From an uncultured Microbacterium sp. (GTDB taxonomy: Bacteria; Actinomycetota; Actinomycetes; Actinomycetales; Microbacteriaceae), in contig CANNEP010000002.1 of NCBI GenBank assembly GCA_947503655.1, positions 1 to 64,000 on the forward strand: 64,000 nucleotides of DNA. The letters are read 5' to 3'. A model generated the notes under the pieces. It saw only the letters and a list, made by a program, of their open reading frames with translations, ran no database searches and was not told the origin of the DNA. The translations under genes were made by a program, and so were the position numbers. Positions 27,142-33,919 of this stretch are shown in pieces. Every line of letters starts with the position of its first letter. The first letter of the stretch is position 1.

Positions 27142-27659
27142 CCGGGCATCTCATCGTGATTTCTGGTCTTCCCGGCGTCGGGAAGACCAGCGTTGCCGAA
27201 GTCGTTGCTGCACTCATGGGCGCCGTGCATCTGTCAATCGACGTGGTGGAGGAATCGATGCTCGCCTGCGGACTGCCGGCGACTTGGCAAGTTGGTGTGG
27301 CCGCGTACGAAGCGACCCGCGCGACGGCGGAGCTGAACCTGAACCTCGGTTGACGCGTCGTGGTCGATGCGGTGAACGACAGTGAAGAGGCTCGGCAAAC
27401 CTGGCGGACCGCGGCGTCGTGCACAGGCGCACGGCTCGATTTCGTTCACCTCGTGATCAAGGACGCGAGAAAGCACGAGCAGCGGCTCCGCAACAGGGAC
27501 CGCGGTCTCGGCCATGTCGGAGAACCTGCCTGGGTGGACGTTCAGCGGCGTCGCGCAGATTACGCCGCGTGGTCCGACGAGGTCTTGGAGTTCGACACCA
27601 CAGAGCGAACGGCGGATGAGGTCGCAGACGCGCTCGTTTCTTGCCTCAGTACGAGTTAG
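27138..27659 (+). pseudogene. P-loop kinase interrupted by one in-frame TGA
   Basis: A 173-codon AAA-type kinase frame starts with the GTG overlapping higA and shows a perfect P-loop (ISGLPGVGKTS, residues 8-18). After NLNLG a TGA at 27351-27353 stops it, yet the same frame continues at once with RVVVDAVNDSEEARQTWR, the expected next strand, and runs to 27659 (VQRRRADYAAWSDEVLEFDT). There is no frameshift. The gene is therefore broken by a single nonsense codon, or the codon is a sequencing error. The family is close to small zeta-toxin-like or antibiotic-phosphotransferase-like kinases; the substrate is unknown. Confidence 0.8.
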
Positions 27660-27707
27660 CGAGCGGCCGGAGTCAGGTGGTCAGACGCCTATCCGTAACG
27701 CAATGGC

Positions 27708-27839
27708 GTCGAGTGGCTCGTTTCCCTCACTGGCGACGTCGTGATCACCTCCATCACTCTCGCGGAGTTGCTTGCCGGTGTGCGCAGGCTCCCAGACGGT
27801 CGACGCAAAGACGAGCAGGAGCTCGCTGACTGCAGATGA
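27708..27839 (+). pseudogene. VapC (PIN domain) toxin fragment
   Basis: A 43-residue reading frame without its own start encodes VEWLVSLTGDVVITSITLAELLAGVRRLPDGRR in shorter pieces typical of VapC residues 25-60 (the second acidic motif ITLAELLAGV). An in-frame TAA at 27696-27698 precedes it, and the N-terminal Asp motif and the C-terminal acidic residues are missing. It is a remnant of a second toxin-antitoxin locus beside higBA. Confidence 0.65.
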
Positions 27840-27844
27840 CCCAC

Positions 27845-27850
27845 TAGGCT
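27845..27850 (+). promoter_or_regulatory. -10 box for the gene at 27857
   Basis: TAGGCT, 6 nt before the GTG at 27857. Confidence 0.6.
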
Positions 27851-27856
27851 CGCCGA

Positions 27857-28378
27857 GTGGATATGACGAGCGGAACCATGGCCGTGCATTTTGGAGGAGT
27901 ACCGCGCGCTGAGGTGCGCACGCGGCTCCAGCGTGCTGGCGTTCGGCTCAACGACCACGCGGAAATCCTGCTCCAACAGCCAGAGTTCGCCGCCTCCGTT
28001 GGTCGTTCGGTTGTGGTCGTCGAGCGTTCCGTGGCCGAACTCGGCCTCAACGACGGCGGCACGCTCAGTGCGATCTTCTCTGCCGCCGAAGCACGTGGCC
28101 TCGCCCTCGTGCCGATGGATGCCGCACCGTGGATCCGTCTCGCGACGCTCAGCCAGCAGAACGCGCCCGATGACGTGATCTCCGCGCATCGCGCACCCAC
28201 CGGTTCCGTCACCATTGCCTCTGCCCCGATCACCGATGACGTGGAGTTTCCGAAGGGTTTCTATCTCCGGGTGATTGGCGACGTGGTCTGGTTACGTGGA
28301 TACCGGTGCGACGCCTCCTACGAGTTCGGACCGGAGCAGGTATTCCTCTTCGCCATACCGTCGCGGGATACGGCATGA
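27857..28378 (+). CDS. Conserved hypothetical protein, 173 residues
   Basis: A soluble protein without signal peptide or membrane helix. It opens VHFGGVPRAEVRTRLQRAGVRLN and has a LVPMDAAPWIRL segment. It ends with a beta-rich part, GFYLRVIGDVVWLRGYRCD and ASYEFGPEQVFLFA. The pattern resembles actinobacterial proteins sometimes labelled helicase, but no helicase motif is present. I do not assign a function. The GTG start is supported by the -10 box. Codon use looks like the core genes, unlike the toxin debris just upstream. Confidence 0.7.
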   Translation: MDMTSGTMAVHFGGVPRAEVRTRLQRAGVRLNDHAEILLQQPEFAASVGRSVVVVERSVAELGLNDGGTLSAIFSAAEARGLALVPMDAAPWIRLATLSQQNAPDDVISAHRAPTGSVTIASAPITDDVEFPKGFYLRVIGDVVWLRGYRCDASYEFGPEQVFLFAIPSRDTA

Positions 28379-28431
28379 CGAAAGGCCGCGCGAGGCGTGG
28401 GTGTTCGGCCCGTGTCGATCCCGCTGAGCGC

Positions 28432-28437
28432 TAACAT
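28432..28437 (+). promoter_or_regulatory. -10 box for the cupin gene
   Basis: TAACAT, 6 nt before the ATG at 28444. Confidence 0.65.
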
Positions 28438-28443
28438 GGCGGC

Positions 28444-28809
28444 ATGACCGGAGACGCCGTCGTAGATCTCGCCAGCAAGTTTGAGCTGTTCGCGGAGCAT
28501 TGGTCGCCGAAGTTGGTCGCGCAGCTTAACGACTATGACGTGAAGCTTGTTCGCATTCTGGGCGAGTTTGTGTGGCACTCTCACGACGACACCGATGAGC
28601 TGTTTCTCGTGCTTTCGGGCGAGCTGACGATCCAGATGCGCGACCGCGACGTTGTGCTCGGCCCTGGACAGCTGTATGTCATGCCCCGTGGCGTCGAGCA
28701 CTGCCCTCGGGCTGACGTCGAAGTCAAAGCTCTCCTTCTGGAGCCGCACGGCGTGGTCAACACCGGTAACGCGGGTGGAGCCCTCACGGCAAACGTCGAA
28801 GCCATCTGA
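28444..28809 (+). CDS. Cupin-domain protein
   Basis: A 121-residue single cupin barrel. Cupin motif 1 is EFVWHSHDDTDELFLVLSGEL with two His and a Glu as metal ligands; motif 2 is GQLYVMPRGVEHCP with the last His. The second part, VVLGPGQLYVMPRG, is typical of YP-type mannose-6-phosphate-isomerase-like cupins, and activity is unknown. It precedes the monooxygenase-domain gene by 12 nt and is probably co-transcribed with it. Confidence 0.87.
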   Translation: MTGDAVVDLASKFELFAEHWSPKLVAQLNDYDVKLVRILGEFVWHSHDDTDELFLVLSGELTIQMRDRDVVLGPGQLYVMPRGVEHCPRADVEVKALLLEPHGVVNTGNAGGALTANVEAI

Positions 28810-28821
28810 AACGAGAATTGC

Positions 28822-29334
28822 GTGATCACCCTCACCGGGCGCCTCATCTGTGCAGACAGTGCCGAAGCCGAGATTGTTCGACGCTACCTCGACCGCCACA
28901 GTGAACTGACGCGTGCAGAACGCGGCTGCCTACACTTCTGTGTTGCCGAGACTGACGACCCGCTCGTCTGGGAAGTCAGCGAACGATTCGTCGACCGGCC
29001 CGCTTTCGACGCACATCAACACCGTGTGCGCGCTAGTGAGTGGGGGCGTGTGACCGCCGCTATCGCGCGCGACTACGCCATTTCGGAGACCAGGCCCGCG
29101 GCGGTCGAGGTGATCCGCGCGGCGCCCCTCGGCACTCGCATGACCGTGCGCACGCGCATCGAAGGAGGCTACACCGACGCGCTTGGGTACCTCCGCGATC
29201 GCAGTGACACACACTGCATTATCGAGACACGCCGCGGGCTCGTTGAGGTTGCACTCGACGACGTTCATCTTGCGAAAGAGGTCCCGCCGCCACTGGCGCC
29301 GCGTGCACCGCGCCCTCAGCGGACGGAACCATGA
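28822..29334 (+). CDS. ABM-domain protein fused to an Rv0428c-like SH3 domain
   Basis: A 170-residue two-domain protein. Residues 1-92 are an antibiotic-biosynthesis-monooxygenase-type ferredoxin fold (ERGCLHFCVAETDDPLVWEVSERFVDRPAFDAHQ). Residues 98-155 (APLGTRMTVRTRIEGG, DALGYLRDRSDTHCIIETRRGLVEVALDDVHLAKEVPP) look like the SH3-like N-terminal domain of actinobacterial Rv0428c-type acetyltransferases. That domain is normally joined to a GNAT domain; here a GNAT gene starts as a separate ORF overlapping by 4 nt. The GTG at 28822 lacks a strong ribosome-binding site. Domain calls are by pattern and the function is unknown. Confidence 0.7.
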   Translation: MITLTGRLICADSAEAEIVRRYLDRHSELTRAERGCLHFCVAETDDPLVWEVSERFVDRPAFDAHQHRVRASEWGRVTAAIARDYAISETRPAAVEVIRAAPLGTRMTVRTRIEGGYTDALGYLRDRSDTHCIIETRRGLVEVALDDVHLAKEVPPPLAPRAPRPQRTEP

Positions 29335-29843
29335 CAAGCCTGGCTTTGAGAGCTCTGGTTCCGGCGGACGCTGAAACTTTTGCGGCATGGGCCACCGATG
29401 GCATTTTCGCGACGCACGCGGGGTGGCGGCACGCGACCACGCCAGAGGAATTCGTCCCGTGGTGGCGCAACCTCATTGCCCAGCGCGATACGGCGCTTAT
29501 CAGGCTCGCAGTTGCTTGCAACCAAGAGATCGTTGGATACGTCGACCTGCACGGCGAGGGAAGTGATTCTCGTGAACTCGGCTTCGTTATTGGTCCGTCG
29601 AGTCGGTGGGGTCGCGGGCTCGGAACGCGCGCCGCGCGAGCGGGGTTGGCCTACGGGTTCGAGAATCTGGCGCTCGAGTCAATCTGGGCCGAAGCCGTCG
29701 AAGCGAACACGGGTTCTGTCCGCATTTTGCAGCGACTCGGCATGACCTACACGGGAGAAGGGGCGGAAGAGACCTTTGTAGGTCGACCTTCCCGCTACGC
29801 CCACTATCGCGTGACACGCGCAGCATGGCTTGAGGGAACTTAG
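29331..29843 (+). CDS. GNAT family N-acetyltransferase (RimJ/RimL-like)
   Basis: A 170-residue GNAT protein. The N-terminal half reads LRALVPADAETFAAWATD; the acetyl-CoA pyrophosphate loop is GPSSRWGRGLGTRAARAGLAYGF, and the later LESIWAEAVEANTGSVRILQRLGM strand-helix is the RimJ/RimL hallmark. The start overlaps the previous stop as ATGA. The substrate, protein or small molecule, is unknown. It is convergent with the YciI-like gene with only 20 bp between stops. Confidence 0.88.
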   Translation: MTSLALRALVPADAETFAAWATDGIFATHAGWRHATTPEEFVPWWRNLIAQRDTALIRLAVACNQEIVGYVDLHGEGSDSRELGFVIGPSSRWGRGLGTRAARAGLAYGFENLALESIWAEAVEANTGSVRILQRLGMTYTGEGAEETFVGRPSRYAHYRVTRAAWLEGT

Positions 29844-29863
29844 CGCGACAATCTCCGCCCCCA

Positions 29864-30205
29864 TCAGTACACGCGGCGCACCTCTTGCGGCCATCCGCAG
29901 GCTTCGGCAATCTTGCCGCCCCACATCTTCGCCGTTTCGTCATCAGCAACGTCGATGATGGTCAACCCGCCGATACGCGCCTCGTCGACAGGCACGGGGC
30001 CATCGGTGACGACCAGCGTGCCGCTCGTCGCATCGGCACTGTACGCGCCAGACATATCCTCATCGACGCCCGCAGCGAAAACGTAAGCGCCAGCCGCCTT
30101 GATCTCATCGACCACAGCGTTCGCGAGCGGCCCGCGCGAAGCAAACCACTCCTCAGAGTGATCGCCGACCCATGTCTGGTTGAAGTAGATGATGTATTGC
30201 GTCAT
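29864..30205 (-). CDS. YciI-like (DGPF/YCII-related) protein
   Basis: A 113-residue protein with a dimeric alpha/beta ferredoxin-like fold of the YCII family. It has the start QYIIYFNQTW, AAGAYVFAAGVD in the middle and TDGPVPVDEARIGGLTIIDV, the DGPF-like motif. Relatives are common in actinobacteria and often accompany ECF sigma factors, but none is here. The ATG at 30205 has GAGGAG seven bases upstream. The function is unknown. Confidence 0.82.
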   Translation of the reverse strand: MTQYIIYFNQTWVGDHSEEWFASRGPLANAVVDEIKAAGAYVFAAGVDEDMSGAYSADATSGTLVVTDGPVPVDEARIGGLTIIDVADDETAKMWGGKIAEACGWPQEVRRVY

Positions 30206-30227
30206 GGCGCTCCTCGTTGAACGAGCC

Positions 30228-30260
30228 GTGTCGGCGCGAGAAACGCGCCCGTGCCGACAC
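30228..30260. repeat. Inverted repeat upstream of the YciI-like gene
   Basis: GTGTCGGC (30228-30235) and GCCGACAC (30253-30260) face each other, with GCG/CGC inside. It lies between the divergent YciI-like gene and the MFS leader ORF and could be an operator or a leader hairpin. Confidence 0.4.
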
Positions 30261-30313
30261 TACGCCCACAGTGCACCAGCAATCTATGGTGACGCGGGCG
30301 CGGTTAGCCCCGA

Positions 30314-30319
30314 TACCCT
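30314..30319 (+). promoter_or_regulatory. -10 box for the leader ORF and MFS gene
   Basis: TACCCT, 6 nt before the ATG of a 10-codon ORF at 30326, not before the MFS start itself. Confidence 0.55.
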
Positions 30320-30325
30320 GGAGAC

Positions 30326-30358
30326 ATGACTGTCGTGTTCGCGGGCCCCCACAAGTGA
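30326..30358 (+). CDS. Ten-residue leader peptide ORF
   Basis: A leaderless mini-ORF encodes MTVVFAGPHK and stops at a TGA (30356-30358) that overlaps the GTG start of the MFS gene in another frame. The MFS start has no ribosome-binding site of its own, so translation of the leader probably delivers ribosomes to it. The peptide has no run of one amino acid that would suggest attenuation. Confidence 0.5.
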   Translation: MTVVFAGPHK

Positions 30359-31551
30359 AGCGCCGGTTCTCGCGTCGTCGCATCTCACCCCAAGCCACGA
30401 CCATGGCGGCCATTCTTGCCGCACTGATTTTCCTCGTCGCATTTAACCTGCGCCCGGCGCTGACATCGGTCGGCCCGTTACTGCCGCAAATCGGTGCGGA
30501 TCTCGACCTTAACGAGGGCATGCTGGGTCTGCTTGGTGCCCTCCCGCTGCTCGCGTTCGCGGCGGTATCTCCGCTGGTGCATTTCCCAGCGCGCAGGTTC
30601 GGCTTGGAGCGCACGCTTCTCGTCGCCCTGTTCCTCCTCGCCGCCGGAATCGCCGTGCGTTCTTTCGCTGGTACTGCGGGGCTGTGGATCGGAACCATCA
30701 TCATTGGTTCCGCTATCGCCGTCGGTAACGTCGTGGTTCCGACGATCGTGAAGCGGGATTACCCTCGTCACGTTTCTCTCGCCACCGGAATCTATTCGGC
30801 GTGCATCGCGGTGACAGCGTCGACGGCGTCGGCGATCGCGGTGCCCGTTTCACATAACTTCGGCTGGACCGGAGCGCTTGCGGTTTGGGCTGTGCCGGCC
30901 CTTTTCGTCGCATTCTTGTGGATCCCGCGGGCGCGCACCGATGTTCAACTTGCCGCCACCATCACACCGGACGACGAGCGGCAACGAAGCGTCTGGACGC
31001 AGGGCATGGCCTGGCTGGTTGCCGCATTCATGGGGCTGCAGTCGCTCACGTTCTACTTCATGATCACGTGGCTCCCGACGATCGAAACCTCGCACGGCGT
31101 GCCGCCAGCGCAGGCGGGTTTTCACCTGTTCCTGTATCAAATCGTTGGTATCGTTGCCGGTCTCGCAATCCCGCGGCTCATGCGCCGGCCTGACAGCCAG
31201 GTGGCTGCAGCCGTGACCGTCACGGTGCCGACTCTCGTGGGCGTTGCCGGGTTCCTGTTGCTGCCGGGGCTCGGAATTGTGTGGGCGATCATCATCGGTC
31301 TCGGCTCTGGCGCCAGCCTCGTCGTCGCCCTCAGCCTCATGAGCATGCGCGGACGCACCCAGCACGAAACCACGCAGATCTCGGGTATGGCACAGAGCGT
31401 TGGCTACTTGCTCGCTGCTGGCGGTCCGTTCGTCGCTGGCGTGCTCGCTGAGACGACGGGTGATTGGCAAGCGCCGCTGATCATGCTCGGCGTGTTCGGC
31501 ACGCTGCAGCTGGTTGTCGCGATTTTCGTGGGTCGACCACCGCGCCGATAG
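30355..31551 (+). CDS. MFS transporter, CynX/NimT family
   Basis: A 398-residue permease with 12 predicted helices after a basic N-terminus (KRRFSRRR). The first helix ends in FNLRPALTSVGPLLPQIGADL, the signature of the CynX/NimT (cyanate/nitroimidazole) group, and later helices carry LTFYFMITWLPT and SLMSMRGRT. The substrate is unknown; several relatives export or import small anions or amino-acid derivatives. The GTG at 30355 is inferred from the leader-ORF overlap; an upstream frame to 30217 lacks family resemblance. No operon partner follows, only transporter debris. Confidence 0.87.
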   Translation: MKRRFSRRRISPQATTMAAILAALIFLVAFNLRPALTSVGPLLPQIGADLDLNEGMLGLLGALPLLAFAAVSPLVHFPARRFGLERTLLVALFLLAAGIAVRSFAGTAGLWIGTIIIGSAIAVGNVVVPTIVKRDYPRHVSLATGIYSACIAVTASTASAIAVPVSHNFGWTGALAVWAVPALFVAFLWIPRARTDVQLAATITPDDERQRSVWTQGMAWLVAAFMGLQSLTFYFMITWLPTIETSHGVPPAQAGFHLFLYQIVGIVAGLAIPRLMRRPDSQVAAAVTVTVPTLVGVAGFLLLPGLGIVWAIIIGLGSGASLVVALSLMSMRGRTQHETTQISGMAQSVGYLLAAGGPFVAGVLAETTGDWQAPLIMLGVFGTLQLVVAIFVGRPPRR

Positions 31552-31557
31552 CAAAGC

Positions 31558-32298
31558 GGGTGTTTACGGACGTCATTGGGCTCGCGCCTGAGTGCGTCGG
31601 GTGGGTGTACCTGATCTTCAACGTGTGGAACATCCTCAACGACCCCATTTTTGGGTTCATGCTCGACAAGATTGAGTACCGCGAGCGACGCGGCAAATTC
31701 GGGAAGACCGCATTGACGTTGAGGTTGTGAAGTCGTGGGTTGGCAACATCACGTCGGCCTTCGCGACGATCGTCGCGACCCAGTTGCTCGTCGGCGACAC
31801 GATTACCGAGCACACCACGATGGCGACCATTCTCATGGGCGTTGTGCTGATCAACGCGGCGATCTATGTGGTTCCGGCGCTCCTGCTGACCACGTGATCC
31901 GCAGCACCGGCGACGAAGCCACCATTACTGATATCGGTTCGATGGTGATCGTGCTGGTGCTGTTGCCGCTGGTCGCGCGCCTCATCAAGCGCGTTGGCAG
32001 TCGTACCGCGATCTATGTCGCTTTCGTGCCGTACCTCGGCGGTCTCGCCGCGCTCTTCTTCGTCACGCAGTGGTGGCAAGTGCTGATTTCATACATTTTC
32101 ATCATGACCGGCCGCTACATGATGACGACCGCCGGCGTCGCGCTCGAGGGCGCGCTCATCGACGACAACGAACGGATCACCGGCACCCGCAAGACCGGGT
32201 CGTTTGCGTCGCTGCGGGCAATCATGTCGGCGCCGATTATCGGCGGTGAGGCTACGGCATTTGTGGCGAGTGAGGCGGAACCAGCTACGCGGGCTTGA
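31558..32298 (+). pseudogene. GPH-family sugar symporter remnants
   Basis: Three pieces of one MelB/GPH-type MFS protein lie in different frames. The first (to 31730) has RVFTDVIGLAPECVGWVYLIFNVWNILNDPIFGFMLDK in part. The second (31721-31897) has GNITSAFATIVATQLLVGD. The third (31894-32298) has TDIGSMVIVLVLLPLVARLIKRVGSR and GRYMMTTAGVALEGALIDDNE. Segments between them are missing, so the gene has suffered several deletions and frameshifts. Intact members have about 450-500 residues. It may once have served glycoside uptake; no glycosidase gene is nearby. Confidence 0.75.
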
Positions 32299-32725
32299 GG
32301 TGTTGGAGGTTGCGAAGTGGTGACCAGGCTCCGAGATAGGGGTAGTCGATGACAACACCGGTAACGCCATACTCGCCGAAGGACATCGCCCAGTCGAGGG
32401 CTTCCGGTAGCGGAACGCCAAACAGCGGAACCGGTTCGTCGGTCGGGATCACACCGTTTGCGTGAGCCGCTGATTGAGCCTGTTTGGCGTTGCTATAGAT
32501 GCACATGATGGGGCCGTCTTGCCCGCTCACCATGTACGGGATCGGTGATTCGGGGGTGCCACGATTGACGAAGACCCAGTAGTCGAGCCGGGCTACGGCC
32601 TTCCACAGTGCGATCATCGGCTCCATGTTGTTGGGGGCGACACTGGCCGCCTCGTTGAGTCTGGCGAGTTCGGCGAGAACCTCCGGGCTCGGATCACGGG
32701 GGGATTCGGTGGGCTGGTCGGTCAT
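32285..32725 (-). CDS. SseB-like hypothetical protein
   Basis: A 146-residue soluble protein. LNEAASVAPNNMEPMIALWKAVARLDYWVFVN and GPIMCIYSNAKQAQSAA recall the SseB N-terminal domain found in many actinobacterial proteins, which is linked to type III secretion only by name. A GVPLPEALDWAMSFGEYGVTGVVID segment follows. The ATG at 32725 has CGGAG upstream. The 3' end overlaps the symporter remnant by 14 bp. The function is unknown. Confidence 0.65.
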   Translation of the reverse strand: MTDQPTESPRDPSPEVLAELARLNEAASVAPNNMEPMIALWKAVARLDYWVFVNRGTPESPIPYMVSGQDGPIMCIYSNAKQAQSAAHANGVIPTDEPVPLFGVPLPEALDWAMSFGEYGVTGVVIDYPYLGAWSPLRNLQHLKPA

Positions 32726-32819
32726 TGAGACTCCGATGTCGTTGTACGTCGTGCTTGTCTATCATGAGCGGCTGGAATGCTCAGAAAGTCGCCCACAGGG
32801 CTCGTTCATCCCGAAGACG

Positions 32820-32825
32820 TACAGT
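32820..32825 (+). promoter_or_regulatory. -10 box for the HEAT-repeat gene
   Basis: TACAGT, 6 nt before the GTG at 32832; it favours this over the adjacent GTG at 32829. Confidence 0.6.
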
Positions 32826-32831
32826 TGAGTG

Positions 32832-33404
32832 GTGTCCCGAAACTCTGCACCTGACAGCCCATCCGTACCCGTAGAACTCTCGCCCGAGCGTCGTCTCGCG
32901 GCCGCCGTTGAACGGTACGGTCAGCGCGATGTTGTGACGCTCGCACTGTCGCTCCTCGCAGGCAACCACGAGAGCGAAGAGTTTCTGCTTTACGTCGGTG
33001 GTGCCCACGCTCAGGGGATTCTCGACGGTGCACCCGTGCTGTATTGGCCCGAACTGTGGGGCGCACGCGCACTTCTCCATGTGTGGGATGAATCGGCCAT
33101 CGATGATGCTGCAAAGACCCTCATGATCAGCACCCTCAACAACACCGCGTGGCGTCTTCGCGAAATGGGTGCTCGTCTTGCGGCCACGCGCGGCCTCCCG
33201 GCGACCTCAGAACTCGTCGACCTGCTGACTGACGACGTGCCCCGCGTACGTGCAGCCGCGGCCACCGCGCTCAGCACCCTTGGTTCCGCTGACCACATCG
33301 ACGCTGTTCGTGCGCTTCTTAAGGACCCCGAAATTGACGTGCGTCGTGCCGCGCAGCGCAGCCTTGATGCGCTGCGCAAACGCGTCGCAAAGAACGAGCG
33401 CTAG
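32832..33404 (+). CDS. HEAT-repeat protein
   Basis: A 190-residue helical protein. Its C-terminal half has two HEAT/PBS-lyase-like repeats (SELVDLLTDDVPRVRAAAATALSTLG and HIDAVRALLKDPEIDVRRAAQRSLDAL, cited in part), while residues 20-110 form a less clear helical region with LYVGGAHAQGIL. HEAT proteins are scaffolds; no partner is evident. The stop (TAG, 33402-33404) overlaps the stop of arfB on the other strand within a single CTAG. Confidence 0.8.
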   Translation: MSRNSAPDSPSVPVELSPERRLAAAVERYGQRDVVTLALSLLAGNHESEEFLLYVGGAHAQGILDGAPVLYWPELWGARALLHVWDESAIDDAAKTLMISTLNNTAWRLREMGARLAATRGLPATSELVDLLTDDVPRVRAAAATALSTLGSADHIDAVRALLKDPEIDVRRAAQRSLDALRKRVAKNER

Positions 33405-33844
33405 TCGTGGGCTGAGGGCCGCCGACGCGCGGCCTTCGTCTCGGACCTTTGGTGTTTGTCAGCGAGCCGTCGGCGACGGGAACCACTGGTTGGTCGCGTT
33501 GCACGGCGGGCGATTTCGGGGGTCAACGCTTCGCGAAGCATTTCGGCGAGACGCTCGCGGGCGGCGTTGCGGTTCTGTCGTTGCGAGCGATGCTCTTCGG
33601 CGCTGATCGTGATCATGGTGCCCGCGAGACGCGAATCCAACCGGCGGAGTAACCGTGCGCGCTGTGCGTCATCCAACGCTGTCGTGGTTCCGATGTCGAA
33701 ACTCAGCTGAACCCGCGAATCTGTCGTGTTGACGCCTTGACCGCCCGGACCCGAGGAGCGTGAGAAGCGTTCGACGAGCTCATGAGCGGGGATCGTGACA
33801 CCGCGCGGCACACCGGGGCCGGGAAGTACGCGCAAATCGTCCAC
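33401..33844 (-). CDS. arfB: Ribosome rescue hydrolase ArfB (YaeJ)
   Basis: A 147-residue peptidyl-tRNA hydrolase that frees ribosomes stalled at mRNA ends without needing a stop codon. The catalytic loop is RSSGPGGQGVNTTDSRV, with GGQ at residues 34-36. The basic C-terminal tail (RRATRPTSGSRRRRLADKHQRSETKAARR in part) enters the empty mRNA channel. The GTG at 33844 has CAGAAT 6 nt upstream; the frame continues to 33967 but would overlap the divergent ABC-F promoter. Confidence 0.93.
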   Translation of the reverse strand: MDDLRVLPGPGVPRGVTIPAHELVERFSRSSGPGGQGVNTTDSRVQLSFDIGTTTALDDAQRARLLRRLDSRLAGTMITISAEEHRSQRQNRNAARERLAEMLREALTPEIARRATRPTSGSRRRRLADKHQRSETKAARRRPSAHD

Positions 33845-33850
33845 GCGTAC

Positions 33851-33856
33851 ATTCTG
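33851..33856 (-). promoter_or_regulatory. -10 box for arfB
   Basis: CAGAAT on the minus strand, 6 nt before the GTG at 33844. Confidence 0.5.
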
Positions 33857-33907
33857 TCGCAATCTGCCGCTGGGCACGCTCGATGCACGTGTGCCCGCGC
33901 TCGATGG

Positions 33908-33913
33908 CAGGAT
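33908..33913 (+). promoter_or_regulatory. -10 box for the ABC-F gene
   Basis: CAGGAT, 6 nt before the ATG at 33920; it selects the second of two consecutive ATG codons. Confidence 0.5.
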
Positions 33914-33919
33914 TGAATG

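Noticed and set aside
27351..27353. Selenocysteine or programmed recoding at the TGA in the kinase gene
   Set aside because: The position is not a cysteine site in the strand it interrupts and no SECIS-like hairpin follows; a nonsense mutation or base-call error is simpler.
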